Source: JBBRCE01 sp038205115 (GTDB lineage: Bacteria > Planctomycetota > Planctomycetia > Pirellulales > JBBRCE01). Taken from it: DNA of 64,000 nt. The DNA lies in NCBI GenBank assembly GCA_038205115.1, contig JBBRCE010000007.1, positions 1 through 64,000 on the forward strand. Reading direction: 5' to 3'. The position numbers and the translations under genes are program-made. Positions 44,790 to 54,323 of this stretch are shown here, in pieces; position 1 is the stretch's first letter; each line of letters starts with the position of its first letter. The notes below the pieces were generated by a model. The model was given only the letters and a program-made list of their open reading frames with translations, was not told the origin of the DNA and did not search any database.

Positions 44790-45323
44790 ATGAAATCTGA
44801 CGATCCGAACATTCAGTGGGTGGCCGAACCAAAGCTTGGGCTGGCGGGCAAAATGTACTTGCCGCTGCTGGTGCAAGGTCTGACGGTGACGACCAAGCAT
44901 CTGTTCAGTAAGAAAATGACGGTTAGCTTTCCGGAACAGCGTCCGGAGATTGGCAACCCGTTGATCTATCGCGGCGTGCACCGCTTGAACAAGGACGAGC
45001 AAGGCCGCGTGAAGTGCGTGGCCTGCTTCCTGTGCGCCACGGCCTGCCCCGCGCACTGCATCGATATCGTCGGCACGCAGAGTCCTTGGCCCGATCGCGA
45101 AAAGTATCCAGAAAGCTTCTCGATCGATGAGCTACGTTGCATTTTCTGCGGCATGTGCGAAGAAGCCTGTCCGGTGGATGCCATCGAATTGACCAGCTAT
45201 TTCGATTTGACCGGTCGCAGTCGCGAAGAAATGATCTTCGACAAAGAAAAACTGCTGAGCGTTTACGACCGCACCAAAGATGCCGAACCGATGAAGTCGG
45301 CCTCGCTGGGAGGCACCGTATGA
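44790..45323 (+). CDS. nuoI: NADH-quinone oxidoreductase subunit I
   Basis: 177 aa from the ATG at 44790; the open frame extends upstream into nuoH. Two 4Fe-4S (N6a/N6b) motifs: CVACFLCATACP and CIFCGMCEEACP. A preceding amphipathic helix (LLVQGLTVTTKHLF) fits the membrane-contact region. Stop TGA overlaps the nuoJ ATG. Confidence 0.96.
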   Translation: MKSDDPNIQWVAEPKLGLAGKMYLPLLVQGLTVTTKHLFSKKMTVSFPEQRPEIGNPLIYRGVHRLNKDEQGRVKCVACFLCATACPAHCIDIVGTQSPWPDREKYPESFSIDELRCIFCGMCEEACPVDAIELTSYFDLTGRSREEMIFDKEKLLSVYDRTKDAEPMKSASLGGTV

Positions 45324-46072
45324 CGACGCCTCAGGCGGTGGTTGGCATGGGCACGCTGCTCTCTGGCGGTGGCATTTGGTTGCTGCTGCCCGGAGGTAGC
45401 GCTCGATCGCGGTTGCTCGGCTTAGTGCTGGGGCTGGCCGGCGCGGGCTGTCTGGCCGCGTGCGGGCTGCCACTTGGCGATCTAGCCCGTGCCGAGAGTA
45501 TCGTGTTTTGGTCGTTGGCCGCACTTACGGTGGTCGCCGCCGCTGCAACGGTCACCGTGCGGAACCCGGTTTATTCGGCAATTTGGTTTGCGCTGTCGTT
45601 GATCGGTACGGCCGGACTGTTTTTCTTTCAAGGCGCGCAATTTCTGGGCGTGGCGACGATTGTGGTTTACGCCGGCGCCATCTTGGTGACGTTTTTGTTC
45701 GTGCTGATGTTGGCGAGTCCCAAAGGGCACGCCTATTACGACCGCGTCGGCTGGGAGCCACTGCTATCCGCTGCCACCGGCGCGGTGCTGGTGGGGCTGT
45801 TGACGATGACCATTTCGAATTTGTTGTTGTCTGAAGTCAAAGCGCCGACTGCCGAGGAGTCCAAAAATCTGGCTACGGCCACGCACCAACCGGGCGGCGT
45901 TTTAAACGACGAACATGTCGCCAGTTTGGGCGCGCAGCTTTTCAGCAAACAACTGGTGGGCGTCGAAATCGCCGGCACGCTATTGCTGGTGGCATTGGTT
46001 GGCGCCGTGGCGATCGTGGCGCACGAGAAACAGTATCGACCATCGCCGACAACTCGTGGAGCGCAGCGATGA
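45320..46072 (+). CDS. nuoJ: NADH-quinone oxidoreductase subunit J
   Basis: 250 aa from the ATG at 45320, coupled to nuoI (ATGA) with GGGAGG upstream. N-terminal addition of about 80 residues with two extra hydrophobic segments precedes the usual NuoJ start (VTVRNPVYSAIWFALSL). QFLGVATIVVYAGAILVTFLFVLMLA is the conserved core with a pi-bulge region. Longer than the usual 165-200 aa. Confidence 0.9.
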   Translation: MTTPQAVVGMGTLLSGGGIWLLLPGGSARSRLLGLVLGLAGAGCLAACGLPLGDLARAESIVFWSLAALTVVAAAATVTVRNPVYSAIWFALSLIGTAGLFFFQGAQFLGVATIVVYAGAILVTFLFVLMLASPKGHAYYDRVGWEPLLSAATGAVLVGLLTMTISNLLLSEVKAPTAEESKNLATATHQPGGVLNDEHVASLGAQLFSKQLVGVEIAGTLLLVALVGAVAIVAHEKQYRPSPTTRGAQR

Positions 46073-46515
46073 ACGAATCGGCCCTGCTGCATAATTCCCT
46101 GCTGATCGGCGCCATTCTCTTCAGCCTGGGCGTGGTTGGCTTTCTTTGTCGACGGAACATGATCGTCATGTTTCTTTCGGCCGAGATGATGCTGCAAGGC
46201 GTATCGGTCAGCCTCGTTGCCTGGGGCCGTTACCACAACAATTGGGATGGCCAATCGCTGGTGGTGTTCATTCTAACCGTCGCCGCCTGCGAAGCCGGTT
46301 TGGCGCTGGCGCTGGTGTTGATGTTATTCCATCGCACGGGCAGCTTGGACATTGCCATTTGGCACCAATTGCGCGAGGCGGATCAGCCAGCCTACGCCGA
46401 TGCGGAATTGCCGGAAGACACTGACGCCGCGCCGCGGCATTGGCCCAAGCTCACGCCTGCAGGGCACGAACCGCAGCATTCAGAAGAGGAAGAGTTGCAC
46501 CGCAGCCATGTCTAA
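46069..46515 (+). CDS. nuoK: NADH-quinone oxidoreductase subunit K with acidic tail
   Basis: 148 aa; the first 105 are normal NuoK with three helices (LLIGAILFSLGVVGFLCRRN, MLQGVSVSLVAWG, the proton-path Glu in VAACEAGLALALVLM). The remaining 40-odd residues are an acidic, His-containing tail (DADEE-type: ELPEDTDAAPRHW, HSEEEELHRSHV) not found in typical NuoK. Overlaps nuoJ (ATGA) and nuoL (8 bp). Confidence 0.93.
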   Translation: MNESALLHNSLLIGAILFSLGVVGFLCRRNMIVMFLSAEMMLQGVSVSLVAWGRYHNNWDGQSLVVFILTVAACEAGLALALVLMLFHRTGSLDIAIWHQLREADQPAYADAELPEDTDAAPRHWPKLTPAGHEPQHSEEEELHRSHV

Positions 46516-48616
46516 TCACACCTTATTGCTGCTGATTCCCAGCTTGCCGCTGGTGGCCTGCCTGCTGGTCGCCACGTTTGGCACGGTGCTGCGCGAAAAA
46601 AGCCATTGGCCGGTGATCGCCGCGTTCATCGGTTCGTTCATTTGCAGCCTGATGCTGCTGAACAATGTGCAACACGCCATCGCCGCGGCGGGCGAGCACG
46701 CGGCTGGCATCGGTTATGAAGACACCTTCACCGTGTGGACTTGGGTGCACGTGCCGGATGCGTATCAGACTTCGCGGGATGTTTCGCCCAGCGATTTCAC
46801 CGTGGATATCGTGTTTCGCGCGGATCCGTTGACGTGCATGATGCTGGCGATGGTGACGTTTGTTTCGTCGCTGGTGGCCATTTATTCGGCCGGTTACATG
46901 CACGGCGACCCGGGCTATTGGCGATTTTTCGCGTACATAGCGTTGTTCGTGTTTTCGATGACGATGCTGGTCTCGGTCAGCAACTTTGTCTTGCTCTACT
47001 GCTTCTGGGAAGCGGTGGGCGCGTGCAGTTATTTGCTGATTGGTTTTTGGTATCAAAAGCCGGCAGCGGCTGCCGCCGGCAAGAAAGCCTTTTTGGTTAA
47101 TCGCGTGGGCGACTTCGGTTTTGCGCTTGGCTTGTTTCTGCTATGGACCACGTACGGCACACTCAATTTTCACGATACGATGGGCTCGCACGGCGAGGTG
47201 CATGGCATTTTGGGCCAGTGGCGGTTGGAGCACGGAGCGTTTGTCAGTGGTGGCGTGGGAATTGCGATTTGCCTGCTGCTGTTGATGGGCGCGTGCGGCA
47301 AAAGCGCGCAGTTTCCGCTGCACGTTTGGTTACCGGACGCGATGGAAGGCCCCACGCCCGTGAGCGCGTTGATTCACGCCGCCACGATGGTGACGGCCGG
47401 CATTTATATGATCGCCCGTTGCACGCCGCTGTACGCGGCGGCGGCAGAGGGTTTTTCCGGTTTCGGCGCACAGCAGGCGGTCGCGGTGATTGGCTGCTTC
47501 ACCGCGCTGCTGGCGGCGCTGATCGCGCTGACGCAAACGGATCTCAAACGCGTGATGGCTTACTCCACGCTCAGTCAACTCGGCTACATGTTTTTGAGCT
47601 TGGGGACCGGCACGCTGCTGGGCATCACCTCTGGCATGTTCCACCTGTTTACGCACGCGTTCTTCAAGGCGTTGTTGTTCTTGGGCTGCGGTAGCGTGAT
47701 GCATGCCATGGGCGGTGTCATCGACATGCGGCGATTTGGCGGCTTAAAGAAATTAATGCCATATACGCGTTGGACGTTTTTGATTGGCTGCTTGGCGCTG
47801 GCTGGCATCTTTCCGTTCGCCGGCTTTTGGAGCAAGGACGAAATCCTGGCCAGCGTACACGACAAAATGAGCGGCGGGGCGAATCAATCGCTGTATGCAG
47901 TGTTGTACTACGCGGCGGTCGTCACGGCTGGCTTGACCGCGTTTTACACTTTCCGAGCCTACTTCATGACGTTCCATGGCCCGGAGCGTGTGCCGGAAGA
48001 AGCGGGCCATCATGCGCACGAGTCGCCGGCGAGCATGACCGGGCCGTTGGCCATTTTGGCCGTCTGCGCGCTGCTGGTGGGCGCTTATTTTGGGATCGGA
48101 AAAGTCAGCCGCTTTGAAGTTTTTCTTGAGAATGCGCCCTCGCTGGCTTATTTGCACCACCAAGAGCAAAACCTTAAAACGGCGGCCAATCTGACCGAAG
48201 CGGAAGAGCAAGCGTTCGAGTCGCGGCGCGAGACCGAACATCACACGATTGCCATCGTCAGTTCGCTGATCGCGCTGGCCGGAATCGGTTTGGCGGCGAT
48301 GTTCTACTTGGGAGATCGCAAAGCCATCGGCCGGATTGCCAACGCTTTGGCGCCGGCCTACAAACTTTCTCGCGGCAAGTTTTTCATCGACGAAATTTAC
48401 AACACGCTGATCGTGTTTCCGCTATTCCTGTTGGCGCAGGCCAGCTACCTGTTTGATCGCTGGATCGTCGATGGGCTGGTGAACCTGGTGGGTGCCATTC
48501 CGCCGCTGTTCGCCGGCGCGTTGCGGTCGCTGCAGAGCGGTCTGGTGCAGTTCTACGCAATGGCCATGGTTCTGGCCGTGCTGGTCTTGATTGGCGCGCT
48601 GTTGATGTGGCAGTAA
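46508..48616 (+). CDS. nuoL: NADH-quinone oxidoreductase subunit L
   Basis: 702 aa, largest proton-pumping antiporter-like subunit. Core: VTFVSSLVAIYSAGYM, CFWEAVGACSYLLIGFWY, KAFLVNRVGDFGF, GKSAQFPLHVWLPDAMEGPT, SALIHAATMVTAGIYM and the long C-terminal lateral helix region. Charged loop with a His/Glu-rich stretch (REQ-like EQNLKTAANLTEAEEQ) near the C-terminus. Overlaps nuoK. Confidence 0.96.
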   Translation: MSNHTLLLLIPSLPLVACLLVATFGTVLREKSHWPVIAAFIGSFICSLMLLNNVQHAIAAAGEHAAGIGYEDTFTVWTWVHVPDAYQTSRDVSPSDFTVDIVFRADPLTCMMLAMVTFVSSLVAIYSAGYMHGDPGYWRFFAYIALFVFSMTMLVSVSNFVLLYCFWEAVGACSYLLIGFWYQKPAAAAAGKKAFLVNRVGDFGFALGLFLLWTTYGTLNFHDTMGSHGEVHGILGQWRLEHGAFVSGGVGIAICLLLLMGACGKSAQFPLHVWLPDAMEGPTPVSALIHAATMVTAGIYMIARCTPLYAAAAEGFSGFGAQQAVAVIGCFTALLAALIALTQTDLKRVMAYSTLSQLGYMFLSLGTGTLLGITSGMFHLFTHAFFKALLFLGCGSVMHAMGGVIDMRRFGGLKKLMPYTRWTFLIGCLALAGIFPFAGFWSKDEILASVHDKMSGGANQSLYAVLYYAAVVTAGLTAFYTFRAYFMTFHGPERVPEEAGHHAHESPASMTGPLAILAVCALLVGAYFGIGKVSRFEVFLENAPSLAYLHHQEQNLKTAANLTEAEEQAFESRRETEHHTIAIVSSLIALAGIGLAAMFYLGDRKAIGRIANALAPAYKLSRGKFFIDEIYNTLIVFPLFLLAQASYLFDRWIVDGLVNLVGAIPPLFAGALRSLQSGLVQFYAMAMVLAVLVLIGALLMWQ

Positions 48617-48667
48617 GAGTCCGTTTCGAAACTTTCCGCTTCTACCGAAGCGACCTGAAATCCATCG

Positions 48668-50569
48668 ATGTTTGATCACCCCGAAAATTTGCTGTTGCTG
48701 ACGTTGTTGCTGCCGGTGCTGGGCGCCGTCGTGGTCTGGGCGATGGGCACGCGGGGCCGCTCGGCGGTTCGCGTCACGGCGCTGGTGTTTGCGCTGCTGA
48801 CGTTGGGCAGCGCGGCGTACTTGATCAGTCAATACCCGGCTGGCGGCAGCCAGAGTTTTGCCGCGAGTTCGCTGGGTGAAGTCAGCGAATCGCTGAAAGT
48901 ACAATTTACCGTGGGGCTCGACGGCCTGAGCATTTGGATGTTTGGTTTGTCGGCGCTGCTGACCATCACCGCGATTCTGGTCAGTTGGGAAGCCATCACC
49001 GACCGCGCGGCCGGATTTTATGCGCTGTTGCTGCTGTTGGAAGCCGGCATGCTGGGCGTGTTTGCCGCACGCGATATCATTCTGTTTTACATCTTCTTTG
49101 AGTTCACGCTGATTCCGCTGTTCTTCTTGATCGGTATCTGGGGCAGCGAAGATCGCCGGCATGCGGCCATTAAGTTTTTCATTTTTACGTTTTCCGGCAG
49201 CGTGTTGACGTTTCTTGGTCTGCTGACGATCGTGCTCTGGGATCAGTCGCAATCGGCAACGCACGAACTGACGTTTTCGATTCCGCAATTGACGGCCAAT
49301 TTGCTGCAGCATCCGCTGCCGATGGATGCGGCGCATCACTACCTGCAGTTGTGGGTGTTTCTGGCGCTGTTTGCCGGCTTTGCCATCAAGGTTCCGCTGT
49401 TTCCGCTGCACACCTGGCTGCCGCTGGCGCACGTACAAGCGCCCACCGCCGGCAGCGTGATTTTGGCCGGCATTTTGCTGAAGATTGGCACCTACGGTTT
49501 CATCCGTTTCAATTTGGGGCTGCTGCCCGAGGCGTCGGCGGCGTGCGTGCCTTGGATTTTGTGGCTCAGCGTAATCGGCGTGGTGTATGGCGCCCTGGTG
49601 GCGCTGGCGCAAAAGGACATGAAGCGGCTGATCGCTTATTCCAGCGTGAGCCACTTGGGTTTTTGCATGTTGGGCATCTTTTCGCTGAATAAACTCGGCA
49701 TGCAAGGTGGCGTGCTGCAGATGATCAACCACGGCCTGTCGACCGGCGGATTGTTCGCCGTGATTGGCATGTTGTACGAGCGCTATCACACTCGTGAAAT
49801 TGCCGCGTTCGGCGGGCTTACCCGGCGGTTGCCGCGGATGGCGTTTTTCATGGTGCTGTTTACGATGTCCAGCATCGGTCTGCCGGGCTTGAATGGCTTC
49901 GCGGGCGAGTTCCTAATTCTCTGCGGTTCGTTCCAGCGTGGCTGGCAGCAATGGAAAGATACTTTGAGCCCCCAGTTGCTGGTGATTGCGGTAATTTCCG
50001 TTTCCGGAGTGGTGCTGGGCGCTTGGTACATGCTGTGGTTGGTGCAACGCGTGTTTTACGGTCCGTTGCGAGAACCCGCCCCGGATGCGAGTCATGGCCA
50101 CGCTGGTCATGGTCACGCCGATGAAAAACATGCCTCGCATGCGACGGTAAAATCTGGCAAGCACGACACTCACGTCACTCACACCGCTGGGCACGGGGAC
50201 GATCACGGTGCGCATGGCGCGTTGCCGGCGCTGCCGCCGGGACCAGCCGATTTAAACCTCCGCGAAATCCTTGCGCTGGCGCCGCTGGTGGTCTTCATGT
50301 TTTGGATTGGTCTGGCACCAGGCTATTTCCTGCGGGGAATGACCTCAACCATTGATCCCATCGCGGTGCAGGCGGGCAAGCCACTGGATGCCGCTGCCGG
50401 CAACCTGCCCGTTGGCACGCCTCCGCCCGCGGCTAAAAATGCCGCAGTGCCTGCGGATGTTGCAGCGCCTGAAAGCTTCGCAGTGCCGGCGTCTGCCGAA
50501 TCCGTTTCGAGTGTTTTCATTCCAACTCACAACCGGTCGGTCGTGCAAGCCGCGACCGACTCACGTTAA
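48668..50569 (+). CDS. nuoM: NADH-quinone oxidoreductase subunit M with His-rich insert
   Basis: 633 aa, about 130 more than E. coli NuoM. Core antiporter motifs are intact (FYIFFEFTLIPLFFLIGIWG, PLFPLHTWLPLAHVQAPTA, SVSHLGFCMLGIFSLN). Residues 475-519 form a His/Asp/Gly-rich insert (SHGHAGHGHADEKHASH and onwards) between late helices, and the C-terminus has a long Ala/Pro-rich tail (about 545-633). Insert and tail likely face the cytoplasm or periplasm outside the membrane. Confidence 0.94.
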   Translation: MFDHPENLLLLTLLLPVLGAVVVWAMGTRGRSAVRVTALVFALLTLGSAAYLISQYPAGGSQSFAASSLGEVSESLKVQFTVGLDGLSIWMFGLSALLTITAILVSWEAITDRAAGFYALLLLLEAGMLGVFAARDIILFYIFFEFTLIPLFFLIGIWGSEDRRHAAIKFFIFTFSGSVLTFLGLLTIVLWDQSQSATHELTFSIPQLTANLLQHPLPMDAAHHYLQLWVFLALFAGFAIKVPLFPLHTWLPLAHVQAPTAGSVILAGILLKIGTYGFIRFNLGLLPEASAACVPWILWLSVIGVVYGALVALAQKDMKRLIAYSSVSHLGFCMLGIFSLNKLGMQGGVLQMINHGLSTGGLFAVIGMLYERYHTREIAAFGGLTRRLPRMAFFMVLFTMSSIGLPGLNGFAGEFLILCGSFQRGWQQWKDTLSPQLLVIAVISVSGVVLGAWYMLWLVQRVFYGPLREPAPDASHGHAGHGHADEKHASHATVKSGKHDTHVTHTAGHGDDHGAHGALPALPPGPADLNLREILALAPLVVFMFWIGLAPGYFLRGMTSTIDPIAVQAGKPLDAAAGNLPVGTPPPAAKNAAVPADVAAPESFAVPASAESVSSVFIPTHNRSVVQAATDSR

Positions 50570-50577
50570 GTTTTTCC

Positions 50578-52185
50578 ATGACCGACAGTAACACAATCAA
50601 TTTGTTGATTCCGGAGATCCTGTTGGTCTTGATGGCCACTTGGATCTATGTGGGCGGTGCGTTTTTTCCGAGCCGCAAATCGTGGAGTTGGACGGCCGCG
50701 GGCGGCATCGCGCTGGCCGCGGTGGCGCTGTATCGGCAGCAATTGCCCAACTACTCGTTAGGCGAGACCAGCGTGCCTGTGCTGCTGGGGCCAATCGTTC
50801 AGGACGGATTCGGGCTGGCGGTGCGGTTTGGGATTTTGATTGCCGGTTTTCTGTTTGTGCTGCTGAGTTCGCAGTCGGAAGAAGATCCGCCGACGCCGGA
50901 ATACACCGGCTCGCTGCTGTTGGTGCTGGCCGGCCTGATGATCACGTCCGTCGCTGCCGATTTGACGCTGCTGTTCCTGGGTTTGGAACTGGTTTCGATT
51001 CCGACCTACGTGCTGCTGTTCTTGGGTCGTCGCGACGGCGCGGGGCAAGAAGCGACGATTAAATACTTTTTCTTGAGCATTTTATCGTCGGCCATTTTGC
51101 TGTACGGATTCAGCTTTCTGTACGGCGTTGCGGGTTCGACACAACTGTCGGCGCTCTACAATCGCTTGAGCGAAAACAGCGAGACGGTTGTCGCCTTGAT
51201 GCCTGCGCTGCACCTGGGCTTGGTGCTGGTGATGGCCGGATTGGCATTTCGATTTGCGGCGGTGCCTTTTCACTTTTACGCACCCGACGTTTACCAGGGC
51301 ACCAGCAATGTCAACGCCGGTTTGCTGTCCACCATGCCCAAGATTGCCGGATTGGTGGCCGTCACGCGGGTTGTCATTGCCGCCATGCCGGAAGCGGGCG
51401 CGGCCACCAATCATTTCGGCTGGAAGTTGGCCATCGCCATGGCCATCATGAGCATGACGGTGGGCAATCTCCTGGCGCTGTGGCAAGATAACATCCGCCG
51501 GCTGTTGGCCTATTCATCGATTGCCCACAGCGGGTACATCTTGGTGGGCGTGGCCGTGGCGTTGGCTGGCTGGCGTGTGAACAACTCGGCCGCGCTGGAT
51601 CAGCAACCGGAAGGGACCGACGGGCTGAGCGCCGCGCTGTTTTACTTGGCCGTGTATGTGACGGCGACGACTGGTACGTTCGCGGCCCTGGCTTATTTGA
51701 GCCGCCGCGGTCGGCAAGTTGATGGCGTTGACGAGTTGGCCGGCCTGGGGCGCACGCACCGCTGGATTGCGCCGGCGTTGGCGCTGTTCATGTTCAGCAT
51801 GGCTGGCATTCCGCCGCTGGCTGGCTTCTGGGGTAAGTTCAGCTTGTTTTTTTCGACCTTGGGAAGTGTACCGCCGGAGTTACGGAATTGGTTTATCATG
51901 TTGTCGGTGGTCGGCGTTTTGAATTCGGCCATTTCGCTGGCGTACTACCTGCGTGTGGTGAGCGTGATGTACTTCCGCCCACCGCTGGCCGCGCCTAAGG
52001 CGCAAGGCGGCATGGGCGCCTTGGCTGCCACGTTGATCTGTGCCGTGTTGGTGTTGGTGCTGGGCGTCTATCCGGCACCGCTGGCGCGGATCACACGTAG
52101 TGCGGCTCGAGCGGCAATGATTCCGCCAATGCCGCCGGTGATCGAGAGCTTGCCTGCGAAGGCAGCCAGCGCGCGTTCGGAATAA
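50578..52185 (+). CDS. nuoN: NADH-quinone oxidoreductase subunit N
   Basis: 535 aa, last gene of the complex I operon, 8 bp after nuoM. Antiporter-like: LELVSIPTYVLLFLGRRD, EATIKYFFLSILSSAILLYG, FAAVPFHFYAPDVYQGTSN, RLLAYSSIAHSGYILVG. A Pro/Ala-rich tail ends the protein. No terminator hairpin is evident in the 89 bp to the convergent pheA. Confidence 0.96.
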   Translation: MTDSNTINLLIPEILLVLMATWIYVGGAFFPSRKSWSWTAAGGIALAAVALYRQQLPNYSLGETSVPVLLGPIVQDGFGLAVRFGILIAGFLFVLLSSQSEEDPPTPEYTGSLLLVLAGLMITSVAADLTLLFLGLELVSIPTYVLLFLGRRDGAGQEATIKYFFLSILSSAILLYGFSFLYGVAGSTQLSALYNRLSENSETVVALMPALHLGLVLVMAGLAFRFAAVPFHFYAPDVYQGTSNVNAGLLSTMPKIAGLVAVTRVVIAAMPEAGAATNHFGWKLAIAMAIMSMTVGNLLALWQDNIRRLLAYSSIAHSGYILVGVAVALAGWRVNNSAALDQQPEGTDGLSAALFYLAVYVTATTGTFAALAYLSRRGRQVDGVDELAGLGRTHRWIAPALALFMFSMAGIPPLAGFWGKFSLFFSTLGSVPPELRNWFIMLSVVGVLNSAISLAYYLRVVSVMYFRPPLAAPKAQGGMGALAATLICAVLVLVLGVYPAPLARITRSAARAAMIPPMPPVIESLPAKAASARSE

Positions 52186-52274
52186 ATCCCGTATCGCCGC
52201 TCGCTTGTCGCACACTTGTGGCCGAATTGCCGCCGTGCCACTTGCTGCGGCTGGCAGATTTGCCAGACGGCGAA

Positions 52275-53396
52275 CTATTCGATCACGGTCGACCGCGGAT
52301 ACGATCCCAGCACGGCCAGCCGCACGGCTTTTCGCTCGAGCGCCGTGATTGCTTTGCGAACTTTGGCATCTTGCTGATGGCCTTCGAATTCGACAAAGAA
52401 CAAGTAGCCGCCTTCGGGACGAGCGATGGGAAACGACTCGATCCAGGTGAGGTTGAGATTGTTGCGCTTGAAGATTGCCATGGCGTCGGCCAGCGCGCCG
52501 GGCTTGTGGTGGATTTCGAACATGGTGGCCGTTTTGTCGCGGCCGGTGCGCTGCCCTGCGTGGTCGCCAATCACCGCGAATCGCGTGGCATTGCCTTGGT
52601 TATCTTCGATCTTCTCGGCCAAGACGTTCAGGCCGTAATGTTGGCCCGCTTGCTGGCTGGCGATGGCTGCCGCGCCGGGCTTGTCTTGGGCAAGTTGCGC
52701 GGCCGTCGAGGTGCTGGTGACTTCCACGGTGCGGGCCAGCGGTACGTGTTTGGACAGCCAGTTGCGGCATTGCGACAGCGCTTGCGGCTTGCTGTAAATT
52801 TCCTGCACGTCGCCCCGGGCACACTTGCCGAGCAAATGGTGGTGAATGCGCAATTGCACTTCGCCACAGATTTTAACGGACAGCCGAGTGAACATGTCCA
52901 GGGTGTCGGCGATGCGACCGTCGGTGGAGTTTTCGATCGGAACCACGCCGTAGTGGACATGGCCTCGCCGGACTTCTTCGAACACAGCAGTGATCGTGCC
53001 AACCGGTACGAGTTCGACACTTTGCCCAAAGCGTTGCAGTGCCGCAAGATGCGTGTAGCTGTACGCTGGCCCCAGATAGGCCACGCGCATGGCGCGCTCG
53101 AGCGCGCGAGAGCCGCTAATGACTTCCCGGAACACGGCCCTCAGGCAAGCGTTATCCAGCGGCCCCTTGCTCATCTCGACCACGCGTGCCAGAACTTCGT
53201 CTTCTCGGACCGGGTCGTAAGTGGCTTGGCCGTTGGCGTCCTTGATTTTGCCAATCTCGTGCGCCAGACGAGCGCGATCGTTGATCAGAGAGACAAGGTC
53301 GCGATCAATTTTATCGATTTTCACCCGCAAACTGGCAATGCTGGCTGGACGTTGCGCGGGCTTGCTTGATCGCTCGGTAGTCTTCCCCTTGGCCAT
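52275..53396 (-). CDS. pheA: Bifunctional chorismate mutase / prephenate dehydratase (P-protein)
   Basis: 373 aa from the ATG at 53396. Domains in order: chorismate mutase helix bundle (LRVKIDKIDRDLVSLINDRA, residues about 22-110), prephenate dehydratase (YLGPAYSYTHLAALQRFG, IENSTDGRI, STSTAAQLA, GNATRF) and a C-terminal ACT domain with the ESFP motif for Phe feedback. It converts chorismate to phenylpyruvate. N-terminal 20 residues are Lys/Ser-rich. Convergent with nuoN. Confidence 0.95.
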   Translation of the reverse strand: MAKGKTTERSSKPAQRPASIASLRVKIDKIDRDLVSLINDRARLAHEIGKIKDANGQATYDPVREDEVLARVVEMSKGPLDNACLRAVFREVISGSRALERAMRVAYLGPAYSYTHLAALQRFGQSVELVPVGTITAVFEEVRRGHVHYGVVPIENSTDGRIADTLDMFTRLSVKICGEVQLRIHHHLLGKCARGDVQEIYSKPQALSQCRNWLSKHVPLARTVEVTSTSTAAQLAQDKPGAAAIASQQAGQHYGLNVLAEKIEDNQGNATRFAVIGDHAGQRTGRDKTATMFEIHHKPGALADAMAIFKRNNLNLTWIESFPIARPEGGYLFFVEFEGHQQDAKVRKAITALERKAVRLAVLGSYPRSTVIE

Positions 53397-53699
53397 TGAT
53401 GAGTTGCTCGTGAAGGTCTTAATGGTCGAGGTTGTTGGGGGTTTGCGGTGTCCGGGGGCATCCAGATTGCACCGGAATCTCTTGTACTTGGCTAGCATCG
53501 GGGTGTCAAGCATTCTGGGCGAGTTTTTGACGTCCGGGCAGAATGCCTTGACTTTGCTGGCAAGCAGGCCTGAGAATGAGGTGGCTGCCCGCCCGGAGTT
53601 CTGTGCCGAGCGCGGGCAGAATGCCCTACCCGAATCGCGACGGGACGGATATTATTCCCACCGGATTGAATTACTCGCCTTGAAATAAGGATTCTAAAA
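53397..53699. promoter_or_regulatory. Divergent control region of pheA and the TRASH-like gene
   Basis: 303 bp without a gene. It has two identical 12-mers GGGCAGAATGCC at 53536-53547 and 53614-53625, each with dyad symmetry GGCA-GAA-TGCC, and a near-inverse CATTCTGGGC at 53511-53520. They could be operator half-sites for a regulator of either gene. An AAGGAT RBS-like stretch lies at 53687 before the plus gene. Confidence 0.35.
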
Positions 53700-54146
53700 A
53701 TGAAGACTCGGATGTTGCTCGCAGTGGCGTTTGCCGCCGCTGCCATGTTGATTTCGCAAGGTTTGCGGGCCGAAGACGCCAAGGAGCCTAAGTTGGACGG
53801 CATCAAGTGCCCGATCACTGGCAAGGCTGTGGTTGCTGACAAGTCGGCCGAATACATGGGCGGCAAAGTCTATTTTTGCTGCGGCAACTGCCTGGCTAAG
53901 TTCAAAGAAGACCCTTCGAAGTTCGAGGCCAAGGCCAAGGCCCAGATGATGGAAACCGGGCAACTTAAGCAAGTCGCCTGCCCGATCAGCGGTAAGCCGG
54001 TGAGTGCGGACAAAACATTGGATGTGGCCGGCGTCAAAGTGGCTTTCTGCTGCAACAACTGCAAGGCGAAGGTCGAAAAAGCCACGCCGGACGAGCAGTT
54101 AAACCTGGTGTTCGGCAAGGACGCCAAGACGTTTGTCGTCAAGTAG
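53700..54146 (+). CDS. Exported protein with two TRASH/YHS-like cysteine domains
   Basis: 148 aa. Signal peptide cleaved near LRA-ED. Two homologous domains: CPITGKAVVADKSAEYMGG then YFCCGNCLAKF, and CPISGKPVSADKTLDVAGV then AFCCNNCKAKV. Each supplies one Cys plus a CC-x2-C cluster, the TRASH/YHS metallochaperone-like pattern. It probably binds a metal such as copper or zinc in the periplasm. A strong terminator follows, so the gene is alone. Divergent from pheA. Confidence 0.8.
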   Translation: MKTRMLLAVAFAAAAMLISQGLRAEDAKEPKLDGIKCPITGKAVVADKSAEYMGGKVYFCCGNCLAKFKEDPSKFEAKAKAQMMETGQLKQVACPISGKPVSADKTLDVAGVKVAFCCNNCKAKVEKATPDEQLNLVFGKDAKTFVVK

Positions 54147-54183
54147 CCTGCCGAGACGATTCGCACTCCAGTTAATTCACCAG

Positions 54184-54229
54184 CGCGGGAATGCTTGCTC
54201 AGGCAGCCATTCCCGCGTTTCGTTTTTTT
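54184..54229 (+). terminator. Intrinsic terminator of the TRASH-like gene
   Basis: CGCGGGAATG (54184-54193) pairs with CATTCCCGCG (54208-54217); 14-base loop; followed by TTTCGTTTTTTT. Confidence 0.88.
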
Positions 54230-54323
54230 CAGGACGTTCGTTCCGCGGAACAATGATCGCCCGTCTTGCTGGCGGCAGATATCGTGCGGTGAAAAGCTTG
54301 CCGAAGGATGGAACTCAACTGTT

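Noticed and set aside
48422..49789. 455-codon minus-strand frame rich in Gln, Arg and His
   Set aside because: Antisense to nuoL/nuoM; the Gln/His bias is the complement of Leu/Val codons in membrane helices.
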